In this document: positions 22,065 to 32,514 of the stretch, one piece after another
Layout: every line of letters begins with the position of its first letter
How positions within the stretch are numbered: the first letter of the stretch is position 1
Assembly (NCBI GenBank): GCA_003427395.1
Contig: BFEA01000295.1
Span: 621,359-685,358 of the forward strand
DNA: 64,000 bases
Source of the DNA: Chara braunii
Taxonomy: Eukaryota; Streptophyta; Charophyceae; Charales; Characeae
Reading direction: 5' to 3'
Made by a program: the position numbers and the translations under genes
The notes under the pieces: generated by a model
What the model was told of the DNA's origin: nothing
The model's input: the letters and a program-made list of their open reading frames with translations, nothing else
The model's database searches: none

Positions 22065-22647
22065 TGTCGAGGCAGAAACCCTGACAAGGGTATCTGCCCG
22101 TGTTTTTCAACGTCAGGCGCTGTCTGACCTTTTCGCTAAATTGAAGTACTTGATGAGATTGATGTTGGCAAAGTTTATTCAGACCAGCGCTATGACTGAG
22201 AGACTTAAACTTTTTTGAACCTGACATCGTCGACGCAGGACGATATCGACATCCGTGTGGGATAGCGGTTGTCGATACTGCCGTCCGCGATTTTCGACGA
22301 GGCCGCACTGACGTGCGGTCGTGGGAAAACTAAAGTTGAGCCTACCCTACCTATAATAAGGTCGTGCGGCTGTTATGCCGCGCGATTCAGGGCCTAAGAA
22401 GGCCAAAAAGGGGACCTCGACGTGAAGGAATGGCTTAGGGTCCATAGGGCTTAGGCGCCGAGGACCCGGGGGCGAAGGTGTCGGGGCTGGCTGGGTAGGG
22501 CAGCCGTCAAGGCTGTCGGCTGTCGACCCCGCCAGCCAACCACGACAGCAATCCGGCTTAGCAGGCATAGCCTGCTAGGCGCTAGGAAGGGGGCCTGCTG
22601 GGCACCAGAAGCCCTTCATATAGAAGGGCCGCTCCTTTTTTGATGTG

Positions 22648-22743
22648 AAAAGGAGTTAGCCCAGTAGCTACCGTCCTTTGATTACCACCCCGCATACATC
22701 GGGATCGAACCTAACCGTTGTACTACCGGGCTAGCTCCTTTTG
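22648..22743 (+). ncRNA. tRNA-like hairpin with pol III boxes (C 5' LTR)
   Basis: AAAAGGAGTTAGCCCAGTAG pairs with CTACCGGGCTAGCTCCTTTT over about 18 bp with two mismatches, enclosing a loop of about 55 nt. Box-A-like TAGCCCAGTAGC (22657) and box-B-like GATCGAACC (22703) are present at tRNA-like spacing. The 3' LTR copy pairs better. Whether it is transcribed is unknown. Confidence 0.55.
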
Positions 22744-23408
22744 GAGCAGCCCGCGATTTGACAAGGGGTGCGGCCGATTTCCGGACGTGCGATCTTCAAA
22801 GATCGCGCGGCTAAAATCAGCCGCGCCAAGGTGAAAAGGCCCCTGTGAAAGGATGACACGCAGCTGAGAAGCGGTCCGAAGTTTTTCTTTTTTATGGAAA
22901 AAAAAAAAACCTTACCTGTCCTGTAGCTGGACGCGTAAGCATCCAGGTACGGGCGCGATGGGGACAGCTACAACGTCGAGGTAAGAAGGTTTTTTCTTCT
23001 TTTGTTGTTTTTTCTTTTGTTGTTTTCCCTTTTTTCTTTCGCTCTCGGGCCATTGGGACAGTACGAACTGAAGGGATGTAACTGTTGGAAAAAAAAAAAA
23101 AAAAAAAAAAACCTAAACTAAAATTAAAACAAAGCGCCATCTGGCGCAAGGAAAACTGACGGGGACTTAGTGTCCCTACGAGAAGTAACGGGCGCCCGTT
23201 TTTTTGGGCAACCCTTTCAATTCGAAGCAGGGTTTTTTCTTTTTCTTTTTTTTTCTCCTTTTTTTTTTTCTTCTTTAGATTTTGGTAAGATTTTCGTTAC
23301 ATTTTTTTTTTAGATTTTTTCTCCCTTTTTTCTTTTTTCTTGTTTTGGCCTGAAGATTTGTCGAGTGTCCGTTCGTTCTAGACAAACGGGCAAGAAGTCT
23401 GGCTAAGC

Positions 23409-23465
23409 CAGACTGTTTCGTCGGACTTCCACGGACTCATCAGGGGGTTGAACCCCAACAGTCTG
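23409..23465 (-). ncRNA. Type III hammerhead ribozyme, antisense in C 5' LTR
   Basis: On the minus strand: stem III CAGACTGT, cleavage-site U, stem I GGGGT-TCA-ACCCC, core CTGATGA, stem II, core GAAA, stem III ACAGTCTG. All core bases are present. Stem II carries a C where the 3' LTR copy has G (GTCCG against CCGAC), so one pair is lost, and the cleavage nucleotide is U rather than C. It is probably a weakened ribozyme. Confidence 0.85.
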
Positions 23466-23810
23466 CCCGTGCGCAGCGAATGTGCCGCCCTAGGTGGCCA
23501 GGTTCAGAGGGAGAGAGAGAGACAGAGGGAGAGAGACCAACACTGTGCCCGTCGGGCTTTGAAACAGGCTGCAGTGTTCGCCTGCACGCCCGAACCTGGC
23601 GCCGGGAGCGTCCGGGTACGAGTACGAGGCAAAGGGTGGAAAGAAGACCTTGTTGAGCTTGACTCTAGTTCGACTCTGTGAAATGACTTAGGGGGGGGGA
23701 AGTGCTCGTTCGTTTCTCAGACGACGAGCTGCCCCTGCCTTAGAGAAAAAAAAAAAAAACGAAAAAAAAAAAAAAAAGGGAGAAGTTGAAAAAAAAAAAG
23801 AAGGGAAACT

Positions 23811-24041
23811 GCCGCGGATCTAGCCGCGGCCTCGGTCCAGATGCAAGTTTAGAAGCATCTGGACTATGGATAGGTAGCAGACTATTGGTTTCAACAGTCT
23901 GCTTGAAAATGGCTGAGTACAACCATTTCTAGGCTGCGTCTGGCCGCGGGTGAAGGCCAGATGCATTACCAGGGTTCAGAATTTGGTTCCCCTAGGGGAA
24001 CATCAAGTTCCCTGACCCTTGATCGTGAGTTTGATCAAGGG
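23811..24041 (+). repeat. Run of seven consecutive hairpins in C 5' LTR
   Basis: Adjacent perfect or near-perfect stems with different sequences: GCCGCGG/CCGCGGC (23811), GTCCAGATGC/GCATCTGGAC (23835), GCAGACT/AGTCTGC (23877), AAATGG/CCATTT (23907), GCGTCTGGCC/GGCCAGATGC (23936), the palindrome TTCCCCTAGGGGAA (23987) and CCCTTGATC/GATCAAGGG (24016). Loops are 5-19 nt, except in the palindrome. The same order is kept at about 38150-38385 in the 3' LTR. Confidence 0.8.
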
Positions 24042-24354
24042 CCAGGCGCTATTCTGAGATTTGGCTGGGGGCAAAGTAGCTGCCCTCAGCCTTCAACCAG
24101 CTATAAAAGCTAGCCTGCCACCCAACAGCCTCACACTTGTGGCAATGCTGCTGGGACATTCTACTTGAGTAGATGCTGGCTGGCTGGCTGCTGGTGTGAG
24201 GAGGCGAAGTGATGGAGGTCTGCAGAAGCACTTGGAGGAAGGAGGAGGCAGCCATAGTTAAAGGCTGGGAGCTTCTTGCCCCACCTTCTGTGCTGTGCTG
24301 CAGGCTATGGGGAAGCCGTAGCCTTGAGGTTGCTGCTGGTTTGCTAGGGTGGTG

Positions 24355-24602
24355 GGGCGGAAGCGCTGCCGAAGTCTTGCGGCGGCAACACCTGTTTTTT
24401 GGCAGTACAGCGAAAGCGCTGCCGAAATTGTGCGGCGGCAGCGTGCGGTTTCTTGGCGGTACAGTGGAAGCACTGCCGAAATTGTGCAGCGGTAGAACTG
24501 ATATTCTTGGCAGAACGGCGGAAGCGCTGCCGAATTCTTGCAGCAACAGCACCGATTTTCTTGGCGGTACTGCGAGGGTGTTGCCGGATTATGTGGCAAC
24601 AG
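24355..24602 (+). repeat. 53-54-bp tandem array of GCGCTGCCG hairpins (C 5' LTR)
   Basis: Five units starting near 24363, 24416, 24470, 24524 and 24578. Each has a left arm like GCGCTGCCG, a spacer AAATTGTGCGG and a right arm like CGGCAGC, then a CTTGGCGGTAC linker. Arms vary with pairing kept, for example ACTGCCG with CGGTAG and TGTTGCC with GGCAACA. Because 54 is a multiple of three the array is open on both strands; I do not regard those ORFs as genes. Confidence 0.75.
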
Positions 24603-26117
24603 TATTTTGTACAGGATTGCGAGAAGGGGGACTCGACGTTGTCGCAGGGACGGTACCGCCGAGGTGGAAGTGCATTTTGAAATAGGAAGGGTGTGGCGAT
24701 CGTCTTGTTGAGGACGTAGTGGCACGCGACACTTGTAAGAATTGTCGAGGCCGTTGTTATTTTTTTGCAGCATATCGAGTAAGCGGGGATTAAGTCCGGA
24801 ACCACCAAGTATTGTGGCAGGCAGGTGGCGACCTGACTTGGTATTTGGTGGGTTGAATCGGCGCTGTTTTTGGTGGAAGGTGTGACGTTGAGGCCATGGG
24901 ATTCGAGAGTGGGACACTCTCCTCAACGGCGAGCTCGCTTCTGTGTTGGTGAGCGGCGCCTGAGTCAGTGGTGGCGTTTGAAGGAGGGTGTGGCTTGTCC
25001 TTGGGAACGGCCACAACAAAGGTTGTGCGACAAAACTTTTTCTTGAGAACATATTTGGCTTCTTGAGTGGGCCTTCAAAAAATCCACTCAAGGTCAATGT
25101 GACTCAGTTCCTTTGCACACCCGCGTGAACCCACACCTTGCATGACCTTGCTTTGAATTCAGGGGAAAAGGTAGAGTAAGAATGTGATGTCATGTGTGTG
25201 AAGAAAGGGCTGACTTGTTTTGGGGATGGATGAATCTCTGGATTGTTTCTTTTCCTGATTGTGCAGGTAGGTTAGGAGATGCATGTGAGAAGGAATCTGC
25301 ATGGTTGACTCAAGATAATAATGGGGATGCTTACCTCTCTCCCGCCCAACCTGAATGCATGTGACAGAAAAAAGAAGAAACAAAAGTAATAATATAAGTG
25401 TGAACGGACGGGTGCCGAAAGAATGAAGGCGATGAGAAAATTAAAAAGAAAAGAAGGCAAGGGAAGACCTTAGTATCTTCTCAAGGATTTCCCCATTCTG
25501 TCTCGAACGACCACTGTCCTTCTATGCCCGTCCAAAATATCTTACTTCTTTCTCTTCTCAATTCGTCATAGTCGACCCTTAGCCGGGAAGGCATAGAGCG
25601 GTCGTCTGCACCTAGGGTCTAGGCTTCTTCTCTCCAGGAGGCATCTGAGGCGGGGGTTCGTTGCCTTAGGGGCCGGCCCTGTTATCGACTTGGAGCGGAC
25701 CACTTTTGCGGGGGGATACCATGCTATTGCAGTGGAGCCAGCCCAATTTCTGAGTCCTGAACAATGTGTTCGGGCGAGGGGGAGGGGTATTCCAAACCAC
25801 TTCCTAGAGGGAAGGGTATCTTGAAGCTAGGGGCAGTCGCCTCCTCGTGCGTTCAGGAAAAGGGGAGGCTGAGTCTAGTACCCGGCCGGGTGACCGCTTT
25901 AGGAGCCACCAACGTGTGGGAGGGATGACGCTACAAGAAGCCCAGCCCGTGATTCAATTAGTGTTAATGGGAGTGCAAATAGGCACTACTCTCGTGATCG
26001 GACCGTGACACAAGAATCACGCCCGAAAAGGGGAGTGAAGATTGAACATGGAAGTGGGTATGTCTGAATTATTTTGACAAGAGTTACCGCTTCGTCGTTC
26101 AGATGCTTGCATAGACA

Positions 26118-27181
26118 GTGATTCTCCGATTGTTCAGCACACGCGGGGTGACGACTAATTGGTTGGCGGTGCTGACAATATCCCACGCCCGCATGATACG
26201 AAAAGGAAGGCTGGTGTACAACCCACTTGAGGTTTACTCGGAATGGGATGTACCACGATTCTGGGACGGGAGCGTGAGGAAACCACCGCGGAGTTATATT
26301 TTCTTGGTTGAACCAGGCCAGCGTATTGTATGATATGACTTTGCGCCTCCAAATCCATCACGGGATTACGGCGACATGAACCTAGTTGTGGTCCACGAGG
26401 ACCGTCCGGGAGTATAGACCATTCCTGAGGTTAGAGGAATGTTCCTCTATATCGTACTCCATTTGAATGAGTTGCAAGGTCCATTCGGCCTCCTTCATCA
26501 TGTGAGACGGGTGCGAGCGAATAGGTTTAACATCATTCGCTCGGAACGTTTTGACGTCACCGCGTTTTATGACGAGGCTTGTGAAATTTATGAGTGCCTC
26601 TTCTAACAGGTGGCTTCATCGGTGTGCAGATGCCTAGTGGACGGCGAGACCTTACTCAGGCCAGATATCTACTGATTCGCGACACTACGAACGAGGAGCT
26701 GATCCGGCGAGCGGAGCGATTATTACTAATTCGGGATGGAGCGCCCACGTGGTGGATTGGTTTTATTGGCCTGCTCAGTGGTGGGTAGGGATTCTTTCCT
26801 AACTCGCGCGCGGATGTTCGGGCCAATGTGGCCCGACTTCCGGACGAAGTTCATGGATACACCTTGTACTTTCATCGCGCAAGCGACCTCCAATGCCTTT
26901 CTCGGGTCATTGTGAGCGTCAAAATTACCCTATCCGGGGAGCGCTACGGCGTCGTCCGGATTAAGGACACCACGACGACACACCTGTTTCGGATGCGTCA
27001 GCTGTTCCACGCCATCGTCTGGAAGCTCGCCTCATGGATGACTTCTCTCTATGATACGCGGAAGGTTCGAGTCTCGCGGGGTGGACGCGTCTCCACCTTG
27101 ACTTTTGATGACGAGGAGCTTATGCGACTCGACCGGATAGAGACTGAGGCCCGTGAGGGCCGACAGGTTTATCCTGGCTGA
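26118..27181 (+). pseudogene. ORF-bearing segment inside the C LTR, unknown protein
   Basis: Two consecutive frames lie inside the LTR. The first (26118-26606) reads MILRLFSTRG...PRFWDGSVRKPPRSYIFLV and has stops at 26331 and about 26415 where the 3' LTR has sense codons. The second starts at ATG 26630 (MPSGRRDLTQ), has one stop at 26786, and runs to 27181 with TLYFHRASDLQCLSRVIVSV and LTFDDEELMRLDRIETEARE. In the 3' LTR the first of these stops is differently placed and the end is deleted. Acceptor-like TTCTAACAG and GGTGTGCAG precede the second ATG. I recognise no domain. The two LTR copies together suggest an ancestral ORF of at least 180 codons. Confidence 0.5.
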
Positions 27182-27714
27182 GCGCACCCTCTCGCGTCAG
27201 GTGCATTGGTAAGTTGTTCTTTTGTAGGGCCACATCTACGTGACTCTACAAGGGTAATAATGACAGAAAAAACAACAATCTTGCGTAGGTAGGCCAACCA
27301 GATGGATAGTATCTGGATTACCCCGATGATGGCACTATCATGCTTATGCATTGAGGGGTAATCGATCACTTAAATACAAACTGAGCAAAACGAAAATTGA
27401 ACACTTAAAGAGGTGTTGAGCGGAACAACGAGGACGAAGTAACAGGAAACGAGACACTTCCATGCCAAGTGACCTTGTGTTGGCGATGAGTACTTCGTCA
27501 TTCGTGGAACAGGGAGAGTAATTATCACTTAGGAGGACAAAGCGACTAACAAAATTACGCTCGCCCCTCCAAATAGTTATACATGGTATGAAGATGCGAT
27601 CGAACCGAGAGTTCAAACATCTACCAGGAGCCAGATCACTTGTGATCTGCATGATACCAGTAGTGTTTACTTGTTGAAGCTGTGCGCGACGGCTTTTCCG
27701 TCCGCGGACGGCGG

Positions 27715-27955
27715 TATAATTGTCTCTTCGGTCATGTAGGCAGGAAATGATAATCTTGGCAGGTCATCTCATCAAGTCGAAATGTTGTTTATGAGTAGGG
27801 GATTANNNNNNNNNNNNNNNNNNNNNNNNNNNNNNNNNNNNNNNNNNNNNNNNNNNNNNNNNNNNATAATTGTCTCTTCGGTCATGTAGGCAGGAAATGA
27901 TAATCTTGGCAGGTCATCTCATCAAGTCGAAATGTTGTTTATGAGTAGGGGATTA
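27715..27955. other. 60-N assembly gap with duplicated flanks
   Basis: The gap is 27806-27865. About 90 bp left of it (TATAATTGTCTCTTCGGTC...GGGGATTA) are repeated immediately to its right, while the 3' LTR has the segment once (41817-41907). This is most likely overlapping contig ends left unmerged, not biology. Confidence 0.9.
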
Positions 27956-27962
27956 TAAAGAG
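27952..27962 (+). promoter_or_regulatory. TATA-like motif in C 5' LTR
   Basis: ATTATAAAGAG lies about 490 bp before the LTR end and is kept in the 3' LTR (ATTATAAAGGG, about 41902). It is a plausible core promoter, which would make U3 more than 5.5 kb. No start site can be seen. Confidence 0.35.
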
Positions 27963-28220
27963 ACTAGGATTATATGTAGGGTTTCACGTTTAGTCGAGAC
28001 CGTCCTAGTCGACTGATGGTTGTTCGAACCGAGGAGATCAGCGCCCCGAGAACGAACAACGTTCGGGTCCACTTGGCGTTAACCAAGTGTACCTATACTC
28101 CAGCGAGCGAGCAAACGCCCTCGGTTGACCCACCTCTGCAATTACATGCAAAAACTTTCGCACGTGGGTCAATAGCTCGGTAGGGATACGCCCCTGAGGG
28201 TGGTGACAGCCTCTGAGGGA

Positions 28221-28228
28221 AGGTAAGA
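28221..28228 (+). promoter_or_regulatory. Splice-donor-like site in C 5' LTR
   Basis: AG|GTAAGA sits 221 bp before the LTR end. The position is conserved in the C 3' LTR (42173), the B LTR (49450, AG|GTAAGT, a perfect consensus) and the D LTR (57381, AG|GTAAGC). It could give a short spliced leader. Confidence 0.45.
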
Positions 28229-28445
28229 TGTGCCCCACGAAAACCTATCCTGTCGTAGGGGACCGTGGGATGTACAGCTGGCGCACCCGGCTAGAGCGGC
28301 GAAAGGGCAGTGCAACCGCGTCCGTCTCGGCGGTTCGCGGGACTAATTATGCATCATCCTAAGTTGTCTCTTGATTTTGTTTTAACTCCTGCGTGACATA
28401 GCGGGGAGGGCCCTCGCTCACGCAGGGGCCGATGCGCTCGACAGG

Positions 28446-28463
28446 TGGCACCGTTGCCGGGGA
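28446..28463 (+). other. Primer-binding site of element C
   Basis: TGGCACCGTTGCCGGGGA starts 2 nt after the LTR end. It matches the TGGCGCCGTTG(C/T)CGGGGA type of primer site that I recall from plant Athila/Calypso-like elements, described there as complementary to tRNA-Asp. Element B has TGGCGCCGTTGTCGGGGA at the same place. A similar stretch after the site (CCTGGTGGAACGACA) is shared by B and C. Confidence 0.75.
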
Positions 28464-28644
28464 TGACGACAAATTACCGTTGTTCCTGGTGGAACGACAC
28501 TTGGGAAAAAAGAAGGTTATAGCGATTTTAAGTGTTGTGTGTTGTTTGTTGGGATTGAAAGTAGTTAATTGGTTATCAATGTTTGGAGGAAGAAAAAAAA
28601 ACAAGGTTTGGAGTGAATTATTGGAGTCTGTTTGACATTTGGAC

Positions 28645-29460
28645 ATGTGGGTTCGTTGTGTTGATTCACTCAAGATGACGGGAGGAAGTGCTGATCCCGC
28701 AAATAGTAATGCAGGGGATCGACGCAATGACATTCTGGAACTCGCACGAGCCATTCGGGAAGCCGATAATCAGAAGGCGCAACTGCCGAAGGTTCAAGTT
28801 CCCCTCTTCAATGACACCAATGCCTCAGAATGGGCGGACAAGTTTGAACAATTGGGCAGTTGCTACGAATGGTCAAGCGAGAAGATGCTTCAAATGGTGA
28901 AGCGATATTGTATGGTCGAGTACAAAGAAGAGGTGTCGGAGTTGGTGCAAGCCTCGCGCGACTGGCCGGACTTCAAAGCTAAGTTTTTGGACAAGTACCA
29001 ACTGGAGGATCAACTGCTCGACCTGACGGACTTACGGAAAGTCAATCGTCGGAAGTTTGGTACGGCTAAGCAGTTTCTCACGGAATTTGAATGGGTTGCG
29101 CGCTTAGTGCCTGACCTTCCAGATAAGGACCGGTGCCTCATCTTCCTCGAAAACTTTTCAGAAGTTGAGCAGCGGGAACTGATGAAGGATATGACCGGAC
29201 GATACGACTGGCCAACGATCAAGGAGAATTTGTTGGCTGGAAGCTTCGACCAGATGCTTTACCGTCTCCTGAAGCAGCAAAAGGAGGACCGCGAGAAGGA
29301 AGGGGTAAGCGTGGACAAGGATCAAGCCGTTTACATGACCCTGACTGACATGCGGAACATGATGGATGACATGAAGGAGGAAAGGTTAAAGCTACAAGTG
29401 ATGATGGTCCAGACAAAAGGAGAAAAAGGAAAAGGAAAACTCCCGTTTTGGAGGAAGTGA
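28645..29460 (+). pseudogene. Element C Gag, capsid part
   Basis: About 270 codons open. ATGs lie at 28645 and 28675; the second gives MTGGSADPANS. The central region has the Ty3/gypsy capsid pattern: LPKVQVPLFNDTNASEWADK, EWSSEKMLQMVKRY, SRDWPDFKAKFLDKYQL, TAKQFLTEFEWVARLVPDL and FLENFSEVEQRELMKDM. It ends in a Lys/Gly-rich tail and a TGA at 29458. The nucleocapsid lies one frame back and overlaps it, so production of the full Gag needs a -1 shift in an A-rich region (about 29415-29440) or the copy has an indel. Confidence 0.85.
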
Positions 29461-30236
29461 TTAGTAGCAGCAGTGAAGAGGAAGACGAGGAGGAAGTGGA
29501 GCCCCCTCGAAAATTAACTAAAGCGGAACGGAAGACCCTAAATCAGATACGAGGAGGGCAAGACACTAGTAAAAAGCAGCGGAAGAAGAATGGAGGAGGT
29601 GGACAAGGAAGCAACCAGGAACAAGCGGCGCATGCCCCTCCTCAGCAGCCCCAACCTCAAGCAGGAGGCCGAGGTCGAGGTCGAGGTAGAGGCCAAGGCA
29701 CTGGGGGAGGCCGAGGAAATGGGGGCGGCCGAGGCAATTGGCAGAATTGTTTTTGTAAGTACTGCGGACAAGATGGGCATGGGATACGGTTTTGTCAGAC
29801 CGTTACCGAAGATGAAAACGATAAGGTTATATATACGAATATCCGAGGCGAGGTCTACGACTTCGAAGGGAACCTCATCGATCCCAATGTGGAGGGAGGA
29901 ATGAGAAAGGAACCCTTCCGACGTATCGGGCGAGATCTCCCAGCAACTTTTCGACTGGCTTCTCCGGAAGAAGTCGAACAGATTGAGTTGGAAGCGGCGA
30001 TGGAGTCATTGACAATTGAAGATGCCAAGGCCGCAGATGAAGGGTTGAGCAAAGAGCAGGAAGAGATACTGCAGCGAGCTCAGACAATGGTTAGAAAAAT
30101 GACTCGATGCAGGGAAACTATCGTTCAAATATGTGCCGACATGAATGAAGAGTGGCCCGGACTTCCCCAAGTTTTTCTGTTTGGAGGATGGGACAGAGAC
30201 GGCCAAGGAGGTCTTACTGATGTTACCGCATCATAG
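29442..30236 (+). pseudogene. Element C Gag, nucleocapsid with RGG repeats and CCHC knuckle
   Basis: The frame continues the capsid through VLEEVISSSSEEEDEEEVE (acidic), then a Lys-rich stretch, Gln/Pro-rich and Gly/Arg-rich repeats (GRGRGRGQGTGGGRG) and a zinc knuckle CKYCGQDGHGIRFC (CX2CX4HX4C, about 29754-29795). The post-knuckle region is VIYTNIRGEVYDFEGNLIDP. RGG repeats and a knuckle fit RNA packaging. There is no ATG at the start of this frame. The C-terminal part is acidic and partly helical. Confidence 0.85.
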
Positions 30237-30263
30237 CCTGGATCGTCGTCGGCCGGGTGTCTG

Positions 30264-31513
30264 ATGGCCACCACGATCTTGTCCCGTCCTGCTTTCAAGC
30301 GATCTACCACTGTTAGCCTCCCACAAGCTCGGAGGGCTCGGAAGCCTCCACGGCCAAGGGCAATGCCGGAAGAAGGGCCAAGACAATTCCGATTGAAGAA
30401 GACAATGGCGAGGAGGATGAATTGTTGCGGGCCGAGGATGAGCGGCAGGCCAAACAACGGGCCATGGAGAGGGGGTCAGAAACGGGCAAGGCCGATGTTG
30501 GGGAAGGAGAGCTGAAAAAGAAGAAGCAAGTCTACACAATTCCAGTAGAGCAAGGGCTGGATATTGAGCAAATCGTGGACCGGATTTTGGAAAGCCAGCG
30601 CGATTTGTTCACACTCAAGGAGTTCTTGGTCGCGTCGCCCAAAATCCGAGAGGAGTTCAGACACCGACTGTCAAGGAAAAAGGTTATGACGGCTAAGATG
30701 AGTGATATCTTTCCTCAAGAGATTAATTGGGCTCCCCCTGGAACAAAAATGGACTGGCACTGTGTAGCAACTGAGTTGCTGAAAGTGCAAGTTGGGCCAT
30801 GTGAGTACTCGGCTCTCATCGACGATGGAGCTGAAATGAACATTATACGTGAAAGAGAGGCCATGGGGGCAGGAGTAAACATCAATCGAGCAAATACTGG
30901 ATTTCTGGTGGGTGCAAGTGGGATAACTCCCTTTTGCGGAACGACGAGTGACGTGACGATACAAGTTGGTAAAGTCAAAGTCCGTTCTTACTTCTATGTA
31001 CTACCAAGGGTTGAGCATGCCGTGTTGCTGGGCAGCGTTTTCCTATGTCGATCAGAATCCACCATCTTTAACAAGCATGATGGTACTATGATCGTGGTTT
31101 TGTGTGACCCCGTATGCGGCTATTACGAGGTGCTGAAGTGTGAGAACACAGGACCAACCAACTCAAGGAACCGACTCAATCCGGGGTCCTACTCCTTCAC
31201 GGAATCTGAAAGACTCAGGAGGGAGAAGGAATCCGTTAGAGAAGAGAGCGATCCCCATAAATTTTATCTTGCTCTGCCCAACATCTCTCAAGCGATCGCG
31301 TTCGTTGCGACAAACTCGTCCGTGGACCCCAAGTTGGTCCAAACGCTGACAGAGATCGTGGCAGGAGAAGGTGGGGCTGGTAGGATGTATCTTACCTATC
31401 GACCCGACAGGTCTTCTGAGGGTGATGCATTGGCGGAACCAGCAAGCAAGCAAGGGTTTTTTTTAGAGGTGGACGACTTGGAGTTGGAGCGAAACGTAAG
31501 TACAAGAGAGTAG
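30264..31513 (+). pseudogene. Element C protease region
   Basis: From the ATG at 30422 the frame is open for 363 codons: a charged N-terminal linker (LKKKKQVYTIPVEQGLDIEQ), then a retropepsin domain with YSALIDDGAEMNIIRE (about residue 130) and VEHAVLLGSVFL as the second half. The catalytic triplet reads D-D-G rather than the usual D-T/S-G. The C-terminal extension, about 150 residues with IAFVATNSSVDPKLVQ, leads toward RT but ends at a TAG at 31511. An overlapping small ORF at 30264 may be the remains of the Gag-Pro junction. Confidence 0.8.
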
Positions 31514-31559
31514 GCGAGAAAGCTCGGCCAGTGCCCGTCTTGATCACGCAAGAAGAGGA

Positions 31560-32514
31560 AGTGTATTATAAAGAAGAGAGAGAGAATGGATCAGGATGAG
31601 GAAAGAAAGGAGTGCGAAGGCGCCGTGTCGATTGACGGAGGAGAGAATTAAGAATATGATCATTGGAGAGAAAGGGTTTCTTACTGAGAGGGAGGTGAAC
31701 CTCCTTGTCAGCGTCATAAAGAAAACCCACTTGGCTTATGCCTTTGATGATGATGAGCGAGGGAGGCTTGACGTTGACATGATTCCAATGATCAGGATTC
31801 ATACGGTACCTCACGAGCCGTGAAACATACGAGGCCCGCGTTATCCGAATCCGGATGATCATCGTAGAGTTGTCGAATATCTGGACGGTAAAATTCGGAC
31901 AAAGGTCGCGGATTACTCGTATGGACCATATGCGTCCCCTTGGTTTTGTTTCATCAAGCCAAGTGGTGTATTGCGACGGGTGCACAACTTGCAGAAACTG
32001 AACTCAGTGACGGTTCGTGATGCCGGAGGACTTCCACATGCTGATCAACTGTCTGAGTCGTGTGCGGGTAGACCTATCACCACTCTCATTGACTTCTACT
32101 CAGGATATGATCAATTCCCTCTCTATACGGCAGACAGGCCGATGACGGTCATGCATACGTCGAGGGGGTTAATTCATATGTGTGCGGCACCTCAAGGATG
32201 GACAAACGCCGTAGCAATCGTTCAGAGATATATGATGAGAGTCATGCAGCCGCTTTGTCCGGACGTGACCTCACCTTATATTGATGATCTGACCATACCT
32301 GGGCCACGTGTCAAGGACGAGACGGAGGTGCTGCCAGGCGTTCGAAAGTTTGTTTGGGAGCACGTTCGTAACGTGGAGAATGTCCTGTCCAAGTTAAAGG
32401 AGTACAACCGACGACTATCTTGGGCTTCTTATGCGATGAGAAGGTCGTCGACCGGACTCCAAAAAGACAAACAAGATTCTGGAGTGGCCGACCCCGTTCA
32501 ATTCCATTACAGAC
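31560..32514 (+). pseudogene. Element C reverse transcriptase
   Basis: The frame shows HTVPHEP followed by TGA at 31821 where the family has H-x-P-W, then YGPYASPWFCFIKPSGVLRR, VHNLQKLNSVTVRDAG, AGRPITTLIDFYSGYDQF (first catalytic Asp), GLIHMCAAPQGWTNAVAI and SPYIDDLTIPGP, with catalytic Y-I-D-D at 32277-32288. The V-H-x-L-Q-x-L-N and P-x-G-x-T-N-A-V signatures are more like fungal-type Ty3/gypsy RTs than typical plant chromoviruses. The frame is lost again near 32400, where the thumb region shifts. Confidence 0.85.

Larger units (their letters stand above)
22065..28443 (+). repeat. Element C 5' LTR (about 6.4 kb including a gap artefact)
   Basis: LTR boundaries are TGTCGAGGCAG and GCGCTCGACA. 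Contents in order: terminal hairpin, tRNA-like hairpin, A/T-rich tracts, antisense hammerhead, GA repeat, a series of hairpins, a 53-54-bp hairpin array, an ORF-bearing segment, a TATA-like motif and a splice-donor-like site. The 3' LTR lacks about 230 bp near 26935-27150. A 60-N gap with duplicated flanks inflates this copy by about 150 bp. Confidence 0.88.

Noticed and set aside
24209-25097. Opposing ORFs of 158-279 codons over the C LTR hairpin array
   Set aside because: The 53-54-bp period, nearly always a multiple of three, keeps both strands open. The repeated peptides follow the DNA repeat, and the equivalent ORFs in the 3' LTR diverge like neutral sequence.
27715-27955. A 90-bp tandem repeat separated by Ns, as a real duplication
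   Set aside because: The other LTR has one copy, and the flanks of a fixed-size N gap are the typical place for unmerged contig overlap.
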